Below are positions 34,329 to 42,316 of a stretch of DNA of 64,000 bases, one piece after another (the first letter of the stretch is position 1; each line of letters opens with the position of its first letter). A program made the translations under genes and the position numbers. The notes beneath the pieces are model-generated. The model was not told where the DNA came from, searched no databases, and was given only the letters and a program-made list of their open reading frames with translations. Source of the stretch: a candidate division CSSED10-310 bacterium (GTDB taxonomy: Bacteria > CSSED10-310 > JAFGJC01); assembly GCA_016927905.1 (NCBI GenBank), contig JAFGLW010000011.1:62001-126000 (forward strand). Direction: 5' to 3'.

Positions 34329-35502
34329 TTCGGTATATGAACTCCCATTCGACCAGTATCAGCGATACCGGTCGCTGTGGGAATATGCAGAACTGTTCCG
34401 GGAGCGTTTCGGGACTTTGCATATACTGGATGTGGGGGGGTATCTGCAGGGAAGCGGTCAGGAAGATGTCATTCCGGCGTCGATGTTTCTTCCCCGGGAC
34501 CGGATCACGCTCGTGGACATCAAGTTCAAGGGACCCGGCACTTACGTGGTTGCCAGCGGCTCGAAACTTCCGTTTCCGGACAGTTCGTTCGATATCGTGG
34601 CCGCCATGGACACCCTCGAGCATATTCCCCCTCCCGACCGGCCTGGTTTCGTCAAGGAAGTCTGCCGGGTTGCCGGAAAGGGTGTCTTCGTTGCCGTACC
34701 GGTTTTCGATCCCTGGACAGTTCTGGCAGAAAAGCTGCTTGATCAGGTCATTTTAAGAATCTTCCGGGTTCGGCATCCCATGCTGGCGGAACACCTGGAG
34801 TATGGACTGCCCCGAACGGAAGATATCGCGTCATGGATCGACAATTCGAAATTCAACTGGGTGGATTACGCCGACGGATTCCTTCCCAACTGGTTGTTTA
34901 TGATGATCCTGAAACATTATCTTCTCACTCTCGAAGATCCTTTTCCGGTTCAAAGACAACTCGATCGTTTCTACAATCTGACTCTGGGTGAAACCGACCG
35001 GCGTCAGCCGGCGTATCGACGGGTATGGGCAGGTGTTCAGAACGGACTGGATCTCCCGGTGGCGGAACTTGCGAAACCGGCCGATCGTTCCCGGATCCAT
35101 GTCGGTGAACAATATGGTTTTCAGATGGCCGATCTGCTCCTGATGATTGAAACGACACGTTTAAATGAGCGTGTATCGGAATTTTTTCAGCGGAATCCCA
35201 GCTGGATGGAATTGATGGATCTTGCGGAGGAACGTCACAAAATCATTCTTCAGAAAGACGATCTGATCATCCAGAATCTGAATCTTCTGCGGGAGCGGGA
35301 AGATTTCATCAAAATATTGGAAAGCCGCATCATCGAAAGAGAAGAGAAAATCAGCAGTATGAAACCGCAAATCCGGAAGCTTGAGGATGACCGGAATGCC
35401 CTGCAGATGAGGGCGGACAATCTGCAGTCGAACCTGGATCGCATACACGGGAGTTTACCGTACCGCATCTATCGTCTTCTTCGTCATGGCAGACTCGAGT
35501 AA
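34309..35502 (+). CDS. SAM-dependent methyltransferase with long C-terminal coiled coil
   Basis: 397 residues; ATG 34309 preceded by GAGGG and overlapping wzt by 20 bases. Residues 30-150 are a class I methyltransferase: LHILDVGGYLQGSG (motif I), RITLVDIKFKGPGTYVVASG, LPFPDSSFDIVAAMDTLEHI and KGVFVAVPVFDPW. Residues about 300-385 are a continuous heptad-rich helix (IILQKDDLIIQNLNLLRERE, DFIKILESRIIEREEKISSM, IRKLEDDRNALQMRADNLQ). The end IHGSLPYRIYRLLRHGR recalls the membrane-binding tail of glycosyltransferases and WbdD. It probably methylates the O-polysaccharide end and may measure chain length. Confidence 0.82.
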   Translation: MGKSHPDSVYELPFDQYQRYRSLWEYAELFRERFGTLHILDVGGYLQGSGQEDVIPASMFLPRDRITLVDIKFKGPGTYVVASGSKLPFPDSSFDIVAAMDTLEHIPPPDRPGFVKEVCRVAGKGVFVAVPVFDPWTVLAEKLLDQVILRIFRVRHPMLAEHLEYGLPRTEDIASWIDNSKFNWVDYADGFLPNWLFMMILKHYLLTLEDPFPVQRQLDRFYNLTLGETDRRQPAYRRVWAGVQNGLDLPVAELAKPADRSRIHVGEQYGFQMADLLLMIETTRLNERVSEFFQRNPSWMELMDLAEERHKIILQKDDLIIQNLNLLREREDFIKILESRIIEREEKISSMKPQIRKLEDDRNALQMRADNLQSNLDRIHGSLPYRIYRLLRHGRLE

Positions 35503-35719
35503 ATTCAAGTTTCTAGGCGAACGACAGGTGATCAGCGGAGAAATTCACCATCTGGTGGAACGCGCGGACGGGTTCCGTTTTTATCTGGATTCGGCGTTCT
35601 GCTTTCTTCTGGAGCATTTCCGGGAACCGGATATCGATACCGATATGGCACGTTTTGGAGTGAATGTGGCGGAGGTTCCGGATATGATCCGCATGCTCGA
35701 AAAAGCGGATCTGATCTGA
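35486..35719 (+). CDS. Small PqqD-like/winged-helix protein in the polysaccharide operon
   Basis: 77 residues, overlapping the methyltransferase gene by 17 bases, no own ribosome-binding site, so translation is coupled. The pattern HHLVERADGFRFYLDSAFCF then LLEHFREP and VPDMIRMLEKADLI has a beta-hairpin, a helix, and a closing helix ending in an adlI motif; this is how PqqD-like (RiPP-recognition) winged helices look. I do not recognise a close family. There is no RiPP precursor or radical SAM enzyme nearby. It may be an adaptor protein for the methyltransferase or the glycosyltransferase that follows 14 bases later. Confidence 0.55.
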   Translation: MADSSKFKFLGERQVISGEIHHLVERADGFRFYLDSAFCFLLEHFREPDIDTDMARFGVNVAEVPDMIRMLEKADLI

Positions 35720-35733
35720 CGGGGCACAGAATA

Positions 35734-37035
35734 ATGCGAATCGGATTTTTAACCGAACGGATGATCCTGGGTTTCGGTGTGGATCTGGTTGTTGCGGAAG
35801 TTGCCAGGCGGTTTTCATCCTCAGGACATTCGGTGACGGTCTTCACGACCCGGGTCGGGGAAATATACGGGCGGAGCGATTTCAAAATCGTGAATCTCCG
35901 GGATCACATGGCGGGCTCCTCGGACATCTTTTCGCCTCATTTCATGACCGGAAGCCTGAATTATCTCGCCACCTGCGATATCGATGTCTGGATTGCCGAA
36001 ACCCCGCCTTTCTATAATTGGCTGACTTTTCTAAGACCGCCGGTGATCATGATCGAACACGGCACTCCGGACGGTAAATTCTTTCCCGATCCGATGGGCC
36101 GGGATCTCGATAGATCGGTAAGATACCGCCACGAGGTCATCTTTCAATCGCAGCGTCCCGGAGATGCCACCGTTGCCATATCGGAATATATCCGATCCGG
36201 GTTGCCGGATGGAGTCAGGGAAAAAACCCGGGTGATCCGGAACGGGGGAGATCATTATGGCAGAGCTTCGGCGATGCAGATCCGGGATTTCAGGACATCT
36301 CTGGGGATATCAACACATGAAATCATGATTCTGTGGGTGGGCAGGATCGAACCGTTTCATGACTGGCAGCCCTATAAGGGTCTCAAGGAGTTCATGAAAC
36401 TGGCTCCGGTTTTGAAACGCTCCCATCCCGAATGCCGGATCGTTGCGGTGGGACGGGCGGAAGAAAATGCCCGGCAACCGCTTGAGAAAGCCGGAATCGA
36501 ACCGGTATTCAACCTGTCTTCGGTGAAAATGCCGGGCGCATATGCCGCGGCAGATCTGTTTGTCAACACATCCCGGTGGGAAGGGTTCAACCTGCCGCTG
36601 ATCGAAGCCCAGTTTCAGGGAACGCCCGTAATCGCTTACAATCTCTGCGCGCATCCCGAAGTGGTGAAAGACGGGGAGTCCGGTATCCTGGTCCACACTC
36701 CCGATCAGCTGCTGCAGGCGGCCGGCAGACTGATCCGTGACGCGCAATTCCGGAGGAGACTTGCCGAGGGAGCCGAGCGGCATGCTGCCGGTTTTACCTG
36801 GGATCAAAACGCACGGGATCTGGAGACGCTCATGACGGAATGCCTGCAAACAGCACAAAGTTCAGGACAGAGGATGGAAAAAGCAGCCAGAGTTCAGAAA
36901 TTGCCGCCATATTATCTCTGGAAAACTCGTGAAATCATACACCGATACGGTTGGATGACATTTTTGAGGGAAATGTTTGGCTGGATTCAACGGAGGATGC
37001 CCTGGAAACGGCGTCCGGAAAGGAATGCGCAATGA
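35734..37035 (+). CDS. GT4-family glycosyltransferase
   Basis: 433 residues from ATG 35734. The GT-B fold is complete: N-terminal domain (IGFLTERMILGFGVDLVVAE, FSSSGHSVTVFTTR), nucleotide-sugar domain (ILWVGRIEPFHDWQPYKGLK, VAVGRAEENARQPLEKAG) and the GT4 signature NTSRWEGFNLPLIEAQFQGTP with the E-x7-E motif. The C-terminal 60 residues are basic and hydrophobic (YYLWKTREIIHRYGWMTFLR), a likely membrane anchor. It probably adds a sugar, perhaps mannose from the GDP-mannose made by the 13.8-kb genes, to the chain exported by Wzm/Wzt. The small membrane protein gene overlaps its stop by four bases. Confidence 0.92.
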   Translation: MRIGFLTERMILGFGVDLVVAEVARRFSSSGHSVTVFTTRVGEIYGRSDFKIVNLRDHMAGSSDIFSPHFMTGSLNYLATCDIDVWIAETPPFYNWLTFLRPPVIMIEHGTPDGKFFPDPMGRDLDRSVRYRHEVIFQSQRPGDATVAISEYIRSGLPDGVREKTRVIRNGGDHYGRASAMQIRDFRTSLGISTHEIMILWVGRIEPFHDWQPYKGLKEFMKLAPVLKRSHPECRIVAVGRAEENARQPLEKAGIEPVFNLSSVKMPGAYAAADLFVNTSRWEGFNLPLIEAQFQGTPVIAYNLCAHPEVVKDGESGILVHTPDQLLQAAGRLIRDAQFRRRLAEGAERHAAGFTWDQNARDLETLMTECLQTAQSSGQRMEKAARVQKLPPYYLWKTREIIHRYGWMTFLREMFGWIQRRMPWKRRPERNAQ

Positions 37036-37280
37036 AACTCAATTCAAAAGCACTGGGAATCGCACTGGGTGCCGTCTGGGCATTAACGGTGTTTGCGGCG
37101 ACCGCATGGGTTCTGGCCGGTCCGGGGCAGGGAATGCTGCTGCAGAAACTCGGTCGTTTTTATCCAGGTTACAGCGTATCGGCGCTGGGTGCACTGATCG
37201 GGCTTGTCGAGGGATTTGTGCATATGTTCATCACCGGGTGGCTGATCGGCTGGATTTACAATATGTTTTCAAAAAAATAG
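37032..37280 (+). CDS. Small two-helix membrane protein, holin-like family
   Basis: 82 residues; ATG in an ATGA overlap with the glycosyltransferase gene. Two hydrophobic helices, about 8-32 and 50-76, flank the loop GKLGRFYPGYSVSALGA (written with its conserved YPGY). The C-terminal WLIGWIYNMFSKK is typical of a widespread small family that databases often label bacteriophage holin, although members lie in ordinary bacterial operons with no phage genes. No lysis genes are near. It is more likely a membrane accessory protein. Function unknown. Confidence 0.7.
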   Translation: MKLNSKALGIALGAVWALTVFAATAWVLAGPGQGMLLQKLGRFYPGYSVSALGALIGLVEGFVHMFITGWLIGWIYNMFSKK

Positions 37281-37282
37281 TA

Positions 37283-38836
37283 TCAGTCCCGTCCGGGATT
37301 GCCACATGTCCGGCGGAAATAATACAGATCCTTCTCACCCTGCTCCATGGGAATGCGGACCGGTTCGTAACATTCCTGAAACTCCGGTAATGCCAATATA
37401 TCCAGCCGGTCCAGCATCGCACCTGCCGAACCTGCCCGTTCCCCGATCGGTATATCCTTTTTCGGTATCGCTCCGGTCAGCACGATGTAATCCGGTTTCA
37501 AGGACAGGACATATTCCGGATCCCGCTTATGGTGACCCGGCATAGTCAGACGCATCCGGTCGATTGGTTTGTCGGCGATGTGCCGGTCACATAATCCTCG
37601 CATGTCAATCGTGCGCAAACCGGAGTAATAGGGGACTTTGCCAGCCGGCAGGACTGCTATGGTTGCCAGAGGATCCGCAACTTCCCGGAGATGCAGGCCG
37701 AGTTCCTTGAGAACGTCTACCGGCTCGGTCCCGCCTGCGAGCCGATGCAGGGTCGATCCCGTCATATATTTCTGAACCGGACCGAATCCCGAGTATCCGA
37801 GATGGACCAGCAACAAGACGGACAGGAAAAACCCGAATGCCGGCTGAGACAGTCTGAATTTCTGAAGAACGGCTGATGCCGAGATGATCATGAATGGAAG
37901 GATGGGAACGAAGAAGCGATAGCCGGGCATCCAATCCCCTCCCGCATAGACCACATAAAAAATATATACCAGGGTGGTTACCAGAACCGTCCAAGCGCCT
38001 TGAATACGCGGGCGGATGGCAACAGCCAGAATGCAGAGAAACAGCAATGCACCTCCGCCGGATTTCATGAACCCAACGAGATAGGTCAGCCCCAATGGAA
38101 TCAGGCTGCCTGCAGTGCCGGTCTTGGCATAAAAAGTGTTCGGAAACCAAAGGCCGTAATATTGCCTGCGGAAGAGAAGATGCAGTGCGAAGAACAGAAC
38201 CGGAACCGATAATCTCCGGACCAGTATCGACGCTCGATGCCGGCTTTCCTTCGATTCCATCCATGACAGCAGGATGATGATGACAGCGAATAATATGCCT
38301 TCGGGACGGGTCAAGACCGCCAGCCCCCACACGAAGCCGGAATAATATCCGGAACGGTTCCGGCGCATTTCCAGGGAAATCAGAATCGAGGCGGTTACCA
38401 GCAGCCATGTAAACAGGGCCGTCTCCATTCCCGATAAAGCCCAGAACGCCACCGGCGGGAACACCGCGATTGCAAGCATCGGATACGATATCGAAAAACG
38501 CCGGTTCACCCGGCGCTGCCGCCGTCCCCAAACTCCGACGAAAAGAATCAGCAAAATACTGAACAAAGCACTCAGGAATGCACCGGATTCCAGTAACGGC
38601 AGTTTCAATCGGTATACCCAGGACAACAGAATCGTCCAGAGAAAATTGGTGTATCCTTCCACCGGGGACAGGCCCGGATTGTAAACCAATCCGTACCCCT
38701 CCGCCAGGTTCTTTGCATACCTGTAACTTATTGCAGCATCGTCGTTGGAATAACCATCAATCGAAAGGACCAGAAATATGAACAGCAGGATGGAGATCAG
38801 TACGCCGAACCGGTCCCGCTTCAGGTTGTCGTCCAT
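37283..38836 (-). CDS. GT-C-type membrane glycosyltransferase
   Basis: 517 residues from ATG 38836; the open frame continues upstream over the next gene but that extension is out-of-frame shadow and rejected. About 11-12 hydrophobic segments. The first periplasmic loop YSNDDAAISYRYAKNLAEGY and GLSPVEGYTNFLW, with the double Asp, is the GT-C signature seen in AftB-like arabinosyl/mannosyl transferases. The C-terminal 140 residues are soluble and periplasmic (DVLKELGLHLREVADPLATI, RTIDMRGLCDRHIADKPIDR). It would use a polyprenyl-phosphate sugar. Transcribed with the secreted Gly/Ser-rich protein gene 34 bases upstream, convergent with the export operon. Confidence 0.82.
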   Translation of the reverse strand: MDDNLKRDRFGVLISILLFIFLVLSIDGYSNDDAAISYRYAKNLAEGYGLVYNPGLSPVEGYTNFLWTILLSWVYRLKLPLLESGAFLSALFSILLILFVGVWGRRQRRVNRRFSISYPMLAIAVFPPVAFWALSGMETALFTWLLVTASILISLEMRRNRSGYYSGFVWGLAVLTRPEGILFAVIIILLSWMESKESRHRASILVRRLSVPVLFFALHLLFRRQYYGLWFPNTFYAKTGTAGSLIPLGLTYLVGFMKSGGGALLFLCILAVAIRPRIQGAWTVLVTTLVYIFYVVYAGGDWMPGYRFFVPILPFMIISASAVLQKFRLSQPAFGFFLSVLLLVHLGYSGFGPVQKYMTGSTLHRLAGGTEPVDVLKELGLHLREVADPLATIAVLPAGKVPYYSGLRTIDMRGLCDRHIADKPIDRMRLTMPGHHKRDPEYVLSLKPDYIVLTGAIPKKDIPIGERAGSAGAMLDRLDILALPEFQECYEPVRIPMEQGEKDLYYFRRTCGNPGRD

Positions 38837-38870
38837 TTCATCGTGTTCGGCTGGCCGTCCCGATACCCAT

Positions 38871-39494
38871 CTAACGGTTGCCACCGAAAATTTTTGTGAA
38901 AAAATCTTCCGCGTCAGTTGAACCGGAACCGGACGCGGAGGACCCGCTAACACTGGACCGGTAGTTGGTTCCTGCTCGAGATCCGGCTGTGCCGAACGCC
39001 GTCGAACCGCTGCTCGATCCATACGAGCCGCTTCCCGATCGCGTCGTTCCTCCGGTGTAGTTCGACCGATAACTCTGCCTCGACGTTCCCGCACCGGATG
39101 CGGTTCCCCATCCCTGGGTTCCGCCGCCGACATTGATGGCTTTAACCTTGAAAACAATGGGGATTCCACCGTCATCCACCACGTCGGAGAGCGAAGCGGG
39201 ATTGACATATACAACCTGAGCATCCTCGGGAATCTCATTCAAATCCGGGTTGAAACGGACCACTTCCTTGAGTCGTTCCAGTGGGAATGTGGCCGTTAAT
39301 CCCGACAGGTTACTCTTGTAAGTGATCGTTTCACGTTCCAGATCAATCATATAACCGGTGACCTTCAATTTCATTCCATTCGACATGACCAAACCATACC
39401 CCGAAACAGACTCCGGCGGTTGATCCGGAGTCGAAGCGGATGTCAGCCATGGAAGAAGAATGATCGGCAGAATATACGCCAGTCTCGTTTTCAT
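38871..39494 (-). CDS. Secreted protein with Gly/Ser/Thr-rich low-complexity tail
   Basis: 207 residues from ATG 39494, five bases after GGAGGG. Residues 1-22 are a signal peptide. Residues 25-120 form a small beta-rich domain (YGLVMSNGMKLKVTGYMIDL, ERETITYKSNLSGLTATFPL) that reads like a protein measuring or binding a linear substrate; the ERL-K-V pattern recalls the secreted SH3-like repeat described in other genomes, but I do not claim a family. Residues 130-195 are low complexity (GSGSYGSSSGSTAFGTAGS). The tail ends AEDFFTKIFGGNR. Unknown function; co-transcribed with the GT-C enzyme. Confidence 0.75.
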   Translation of the reverse strand: MKTRLAYILPIILLPWLTSASTPDQPPESVSGYGLVMSNGMKLKVTGYMIDLERETITYKSNLSGLTATFPLERLKEVVRFNPDLNEIPEDAQVVYVNPASLSDVVDDGGIPIVFKVKAINVGGGTQGWGTASGAGTSRQSYRSNYTGGTTRSGSGSYGSSSGSTAFGTAGSRAGTNYRSSVSGSSASGSGSTDAEDFFTKIFGGNR

Positions 39495-39606
39495 GAAAAC
39501 CCTCCAGTCAGCTAATGCTTCAACTCCCCGGGCGGTTCCCAGAAAATCCGCGTCGGGTATCTCCCGGTCGATGAAACATCGCGACTCGAATTCCATCCAA
39601 ACTCTT

Positions 39607-39635
39607 ATTATATGTAAATGCAGATACAAGGTCAA
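39607..39635 (-). promoter_or_regulatory. Strong sigma-70 promoter of the secreted-protein/GT-C operon
   Basis: On the reverse strand TTGACC (39630-39635) and a perfect TATAAT (39607-39612) are 17 bases apart. The transcript would start near 39600 with a leader of about 105 bases. Confidence 0.65.
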
Positions 39636-39670
39636 AGTTTTTGAAAGGGAACATCCCGCACGCAAGAGTC

Positions 39671-39698
39671 TTGTTATACTTGACAAGTATTGTATAAT
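39671..39698 (+). promoter_or_regulatory. Promoter of the nfu-ferredoxin-cytochrome operon with IscR-like operator
   Basis: TTGTTA (39671-39676) and perfect TATAAT (39693-39698) are 16 bases apart. The spacer holds a perfect 7-1-7 palindrome at 39676-39690 whose left part, ATACTTGAC, is identical to the half-site of IscR type 1 operators. The right half of a 25-base IscR site (to 39700) matches at six of nine positions. Repression by an Fe-S cluster-sensing Rrf2/IscR regulator would make sense for an nfu gene. No such regulator gene is in the window. The transcript has a leader of about 95 bases, with a 16-base perfect palindrome at 39767-39782 just before the ribosome-binding site. Confidence 0.5.
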
Positions 39699-39798
39699 AT
39701 GGTCGGAGAAGTTGCGTTACCGTGGGTGCTGTGCTATATGCGGGGACGTTGTTTCGAATGTTATTTCGATCCCGCGGGATCGGGGAAGGAATTGAGAT

Positions 39799-40017
39799 AT
39801 GAGCGAGAAGGTTATCGAAGCATTGAAGAAAATTCGTCCGCTTTTGCAGCGGGACGGCGGTGATGTTGAGTTTGTCGACATGGTGGATGGAATCGTAAAG
39901 GTCCGTTTGAAAGGCGCGTGTGCTGGTTGCCCCGGTGCGACCATGACGTTGAAGATGGGTATCGAGCGGCTTTTAAAGGAGCAGATTCCGGAAGTGAAGG
40001 GTGTTCAATCGGTTTGA
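39799..40017 (+). CDS. NFU-domain iron-sulfur cluster carrier
   Basis: 72 residues from ATG 39799 behind GGGGAAGGA. It is a bare NifU C-terminal domain: VIEALKKIRPLLQRDGGDVE, VRLKGACAGCPGATMTLKMG with the CxxC that binds a [4Fe-4S] cluster, and IERLLKEQIPEVKGVQSV. Such proteins carry clusters to target apoproteins. The following genes encode a ferredoxin with two clusters and a cytochrome, so local targets are possible. Confidence 0.95.
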   Translation: MSEKVIEALKKIRPLLQRDGGDVEFVDMVDGIVKVRLKGACAGCPGATMTLKMGIERLLKEQIPEVKGVQSV

Positions 40018-40069
40018 TCGAGACTGGTTCTGAACCGGTGATCCGGTTTATCGCATAAGGTGGTGATCC

Positions 40070-40243
40070 ATGTCGTATCGTATCAAGTCGGAGTGTATTG
40101 TCTGCGGTATATGTGAGATGATCTGTCCGGAGAAGGCGATCATTGAGGACGAAGAGGAGAACATTTTCCGGATTATACCCACGCGGTGCAATTCCTGCGG
40201 GAAATGTGCGGAAGTTTGTCCGGTGGATGCGGTCACTTCCTGA
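40070..40243 (+). CDS. Small 2x[4Fe-4S] ferredoxin
   Basis: 57 residues from ATG 40070, behind AAGGTGGTG. Two complete ferredoxin motifs are seen: ECIVCGICEMICPEKAI and RCNSCGKCAEVCPVDAV; each is CxxCxxCxxxCP. The size and symmetric arrangement are those of clostridial-type two-cluster ferredoxins. It lies 52 bases after nfu and its last 17 bases overlap the likely start of the cytochrome gene. Probable low-potential electron carrier in the cytoplasm. Confidence 0.93.
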   Translation: MSYRIKSECIVCGICEMICPEKAIIEDEEENIFRIIPTRCNSCGKCAEVCPVDAVTS

Positions 40244-40757
40244 TCGGGCGCTGTTTTCCGTTTTAATGATCCTGGCGGTTACAGGATCTGGCATTGCCTG
40301 TTTGCATCAGAAATATACTCAGCAGGAGAAGCGGGTTGAGGGTGTGCAGCCGGAGCCGGCTGCATCCCGGGAAATTGTTTTGCAGCCGGGCTTGGGGGAT
40401 GATCGGGAGGATTTTTACACAGGCAGCGGATGTTGCCGGGAGTGTCATCGGGTCATATTCAATCGATGGCGGTTGTCGGTGCATGCGAACCGCTTTTCCC
40501 GGGATTCCGGGAAAGCGCCGCATGGTGGAGACTGCGGGCGGTGCCACATGACCGGCGGAATTGAGGCGGCGGTTGGGTGTGAGGCGTGCCACGGTCCGGC
40601 CGGCACGCATGCTGTTGAACCGGGTTCGGCAATCCGTCCGGAGTGTATGGTATGTGAAGTGCGAAAGCGGTGTATTTTGTGTCACACGCGTTCCACGACG
40701 CCCGAATTCGATTTCACTCGGTATTTGAATAAGGTTGATCATGGGCGGAACAGGTAG
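40227..40757 (+). CDS. Multihaem cytochrome c lipoprotein
   Basis: 176 residues from ATG 40227, chosen because it begins with MRSLPDRALFSVLMILAVTG and lipobox GIAC (Cys27); a start at 40266 would lose the positive N-region. Four c-type haem motifs are present: CRECH, CGRCH, CEACH and CILCH, plus an extra CMVC pair. The spacing GCEACHGPAGTHAV is like the cytochrome c554/doubled-CXXCH families. It would be an exported, membrane-anchored electron carrier. It overlaps the ferredoxin gene by 17 bases and lnt by 17 bases. The partner oxidoreductase is not in the window. Confidence 0.85.
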   Translation: MRSLPDRALFSVLMILAVTGSGIACLHQKYTQQEKRVEGVQPEPAASREIVLQPGLGDDREDFYTGSGCCRECHRVIFNRWRLSVHANRFSRDSGKAPHGGDCGRCHMTGGIEAAVGCEACHGPAGTHAVEPGSAIRPECMVCEVRKRCILCHTRSTTPEFDFTRYLNKVDHGRNR

Positions 40758-42282
40758 TCTGGACCGGGATGCAAAGCGTTTTGTTCTCCCCCTGACGGGT
40801 GGATTGCTGACGGCTGCGGCGTTTCCGGATACAGGATTCTACTGGCTTGCCTGGATGGCGCTGGTACCGGTTCTGGCTTCGGTGGAGAATGCGGAACCGC
40901 GCTCCGCATTTTTCAGGGGTTGGCTTTTCGGGTTTTCGGGATTTCTGTTTAATCTGGCATGGGTGCGCCGGACGATGATCGATTATGGAGGGATTCCCCT
41001 CTGGCTCAGTCTGGTTTTTCTGGGGCTTCTGGCGTTTTACTGCGGGTTTTATCCTGCGGTGGCCCTATGGTTCGCATTACAAATCAGGCGTGCCATGGGA
41101 TGGTCATGGCTGGCTGTTCTGCCGATCGTATGGGTTGCGGCGGAATATATCCGGGCGCATCTTCTGACCGGGTTTCCCTGGAATTCGCTGGGCCAGTCTC
41201 AATATCTGTGCATGCCGCTTCTTCAGAACGCCGACTGGGGATCGTTTTACGGAATTTCGCTGATCCTGGTCGCGGGGAACGCCGCCCTCTATAGACTCAT
41301 CACTCCCGGTCCCGCCGGATCCAGGTGGGTTGAAGCATCGGTGACTGCCGCCTTGATTCTGGCGGCTTTCGGATATGGGTATCTCAGAATGGGCCGGGAT
41401 GTTGTCCGGAGCGTCCGGGTGGCGATTATCCAGGGAAATGTGGATCAGCATATGAAATGGAACGGAAATAACCGGGAACAGGTGCTGGATCGACACATGT
41501 CTTTGACCGAAACGATCCTGAGCACGAATCCGGATTTGATTATCTGGCCGGAGGCTGCGCTGACATTTTATTATCGGCATGCCTGGCAATACCCGTCCGA
41601 AGCAGGTAGCAGCCTGGGTGAACGGATGGACAGCCTGATCCGCAAAGCCGGAGTTCCGTTTGTTGTGGGGACTTTGGACAAGATTGACCGGAGAATCTTC
41701 AACAGCGCCTGTATGATTCATCCCGGGGGATTGACGGAGTATTATCATAAAACTCATCTGGTTCCCTTCGGAGAATATGTTCCACTCCCGAAACTCCTGT
41801 TTTTCGTCAACCGGCTGGTGGAGAGCGGTATCGGGACCTTTGACACGGGGGATTCCCTGAAACCGTTGGAATTTGAAAAGGGTTCACTTGGAATAACCAT
41901 ATGTTATGAAAATATATTCCCGCACCTGGTGCGGCATATTGTGCAACAAGGCGCCGATATCATCTGCAATTTGACCAACGACGCCTGGTTCGGGCGAACC
42001 TCGGCTGCGGAACAGCATTTTTCGGCCTCGGTATTCCGGGCCGTGGAGAACCGCCGGCCTGTGATTCGGGCAGCCAACACTGGAATTTCAGGAGCAGTGG
42101 ATACGCATGGCAACATCCTGGCCAGATCGCCTTTGTTTGAACCGGCGGCGTTGAGCGTGGATATCTGTCCCGGAACGGTTCAGACGGTGTATACCCGATG
42201 GGGAGACTTCGTCGCCGGGTTTTGTCTTCTGTTTTCGGGTATACTGGGGATCATATTGTCGCTCAGGCGGATTCGCGCGTGA
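40741..42282 (+). CDS. lnt: Apolipoprotein N-acyltransferase
   Basis: 513 residues from ATG 40741 (TTG 40735 also in frame). Six to seven N-terminal membrane helices (FVLPLTGGLLTAAAFPDTGF, LAWMALVPVLASVENAEPRS) precede a nitrilase-type domain with the catalytic triad: Glu in IIWPEAALTFYY (about 270), Lys in YYHKTHLVPFGEYVPL (about 335) and Cys in ITICYENIFPHLVR (about 388). The enzyme N-acylates the diacylglyceryl-cysteine of lipoproteins, the last step before Lol sorting. The many lipoproteins in the window need it. A Lol exporter is encoded 1.2 kb downstream. Confidence 0.96.
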   Translation: MGGTGSLDRDAKRFVLPLTGGLLTAAAFPDTGFYWLAWMALVPVLASVENAEPRSAFFRGWLFGFSGFLFNLAWVRRTMIDYGGIPLWLSLVFLGLLAFYCGFYPAVALWFALQIRRAMGWSWLAVLPIVWVAAEYIRAHLLTGFPWNSLGQSQYLCMPLLQNADWGSFYGISLILVAGNAALYRLITPGPAGSRWVEASVTAALILAAFGYGYLRMGRDVVRSVRVAIIQGNVDQHMKWNGNNREQVLDRHMSLTETILSTNPDLIIWPEAALTFYYRHAWQYPSEAGSSLGERMDSLIRKAGVPFVVGTLDKIDRRIFNSACMIHPGGLTEYYHKTHLVPFGEYVPLPKLLFFVNRLVESGIGTFDTGDSLKPLEFEKGSLGITICYENIFPHLVRHIVQQGADIICNLTNDAWFGRTSAAEQHFSASVFRAVENRRPVIRAANTGISGAVDTHGNILARSPLFEPAALSVDICPGTVQTVYTRWGDFVAGFCLLFSGILGIILSLRRIRA

Positions 42283-42316
42283 AGGAAGCCTGATTGAGTG
42301 AATGGGAGGAATACTC

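Noticed and set aside
38837-39238. N-terminal extension of the GT-C transferase frame by 134 codons
   Set aside because: The extension lies within the secreted Gly/Ser-rich protein gene in another frame; its Arg/Pro/Ser-rich composition is that of a shadow frame, while ATG 38836 precedes the first membrane helix directly.
39676-39690. Palindrome near 39683 considered as a transcription terminator
   Set aside because: It is AT-rich, lies between -35 and -10 hexamers and has no T-run after it; an operator is the better reading.
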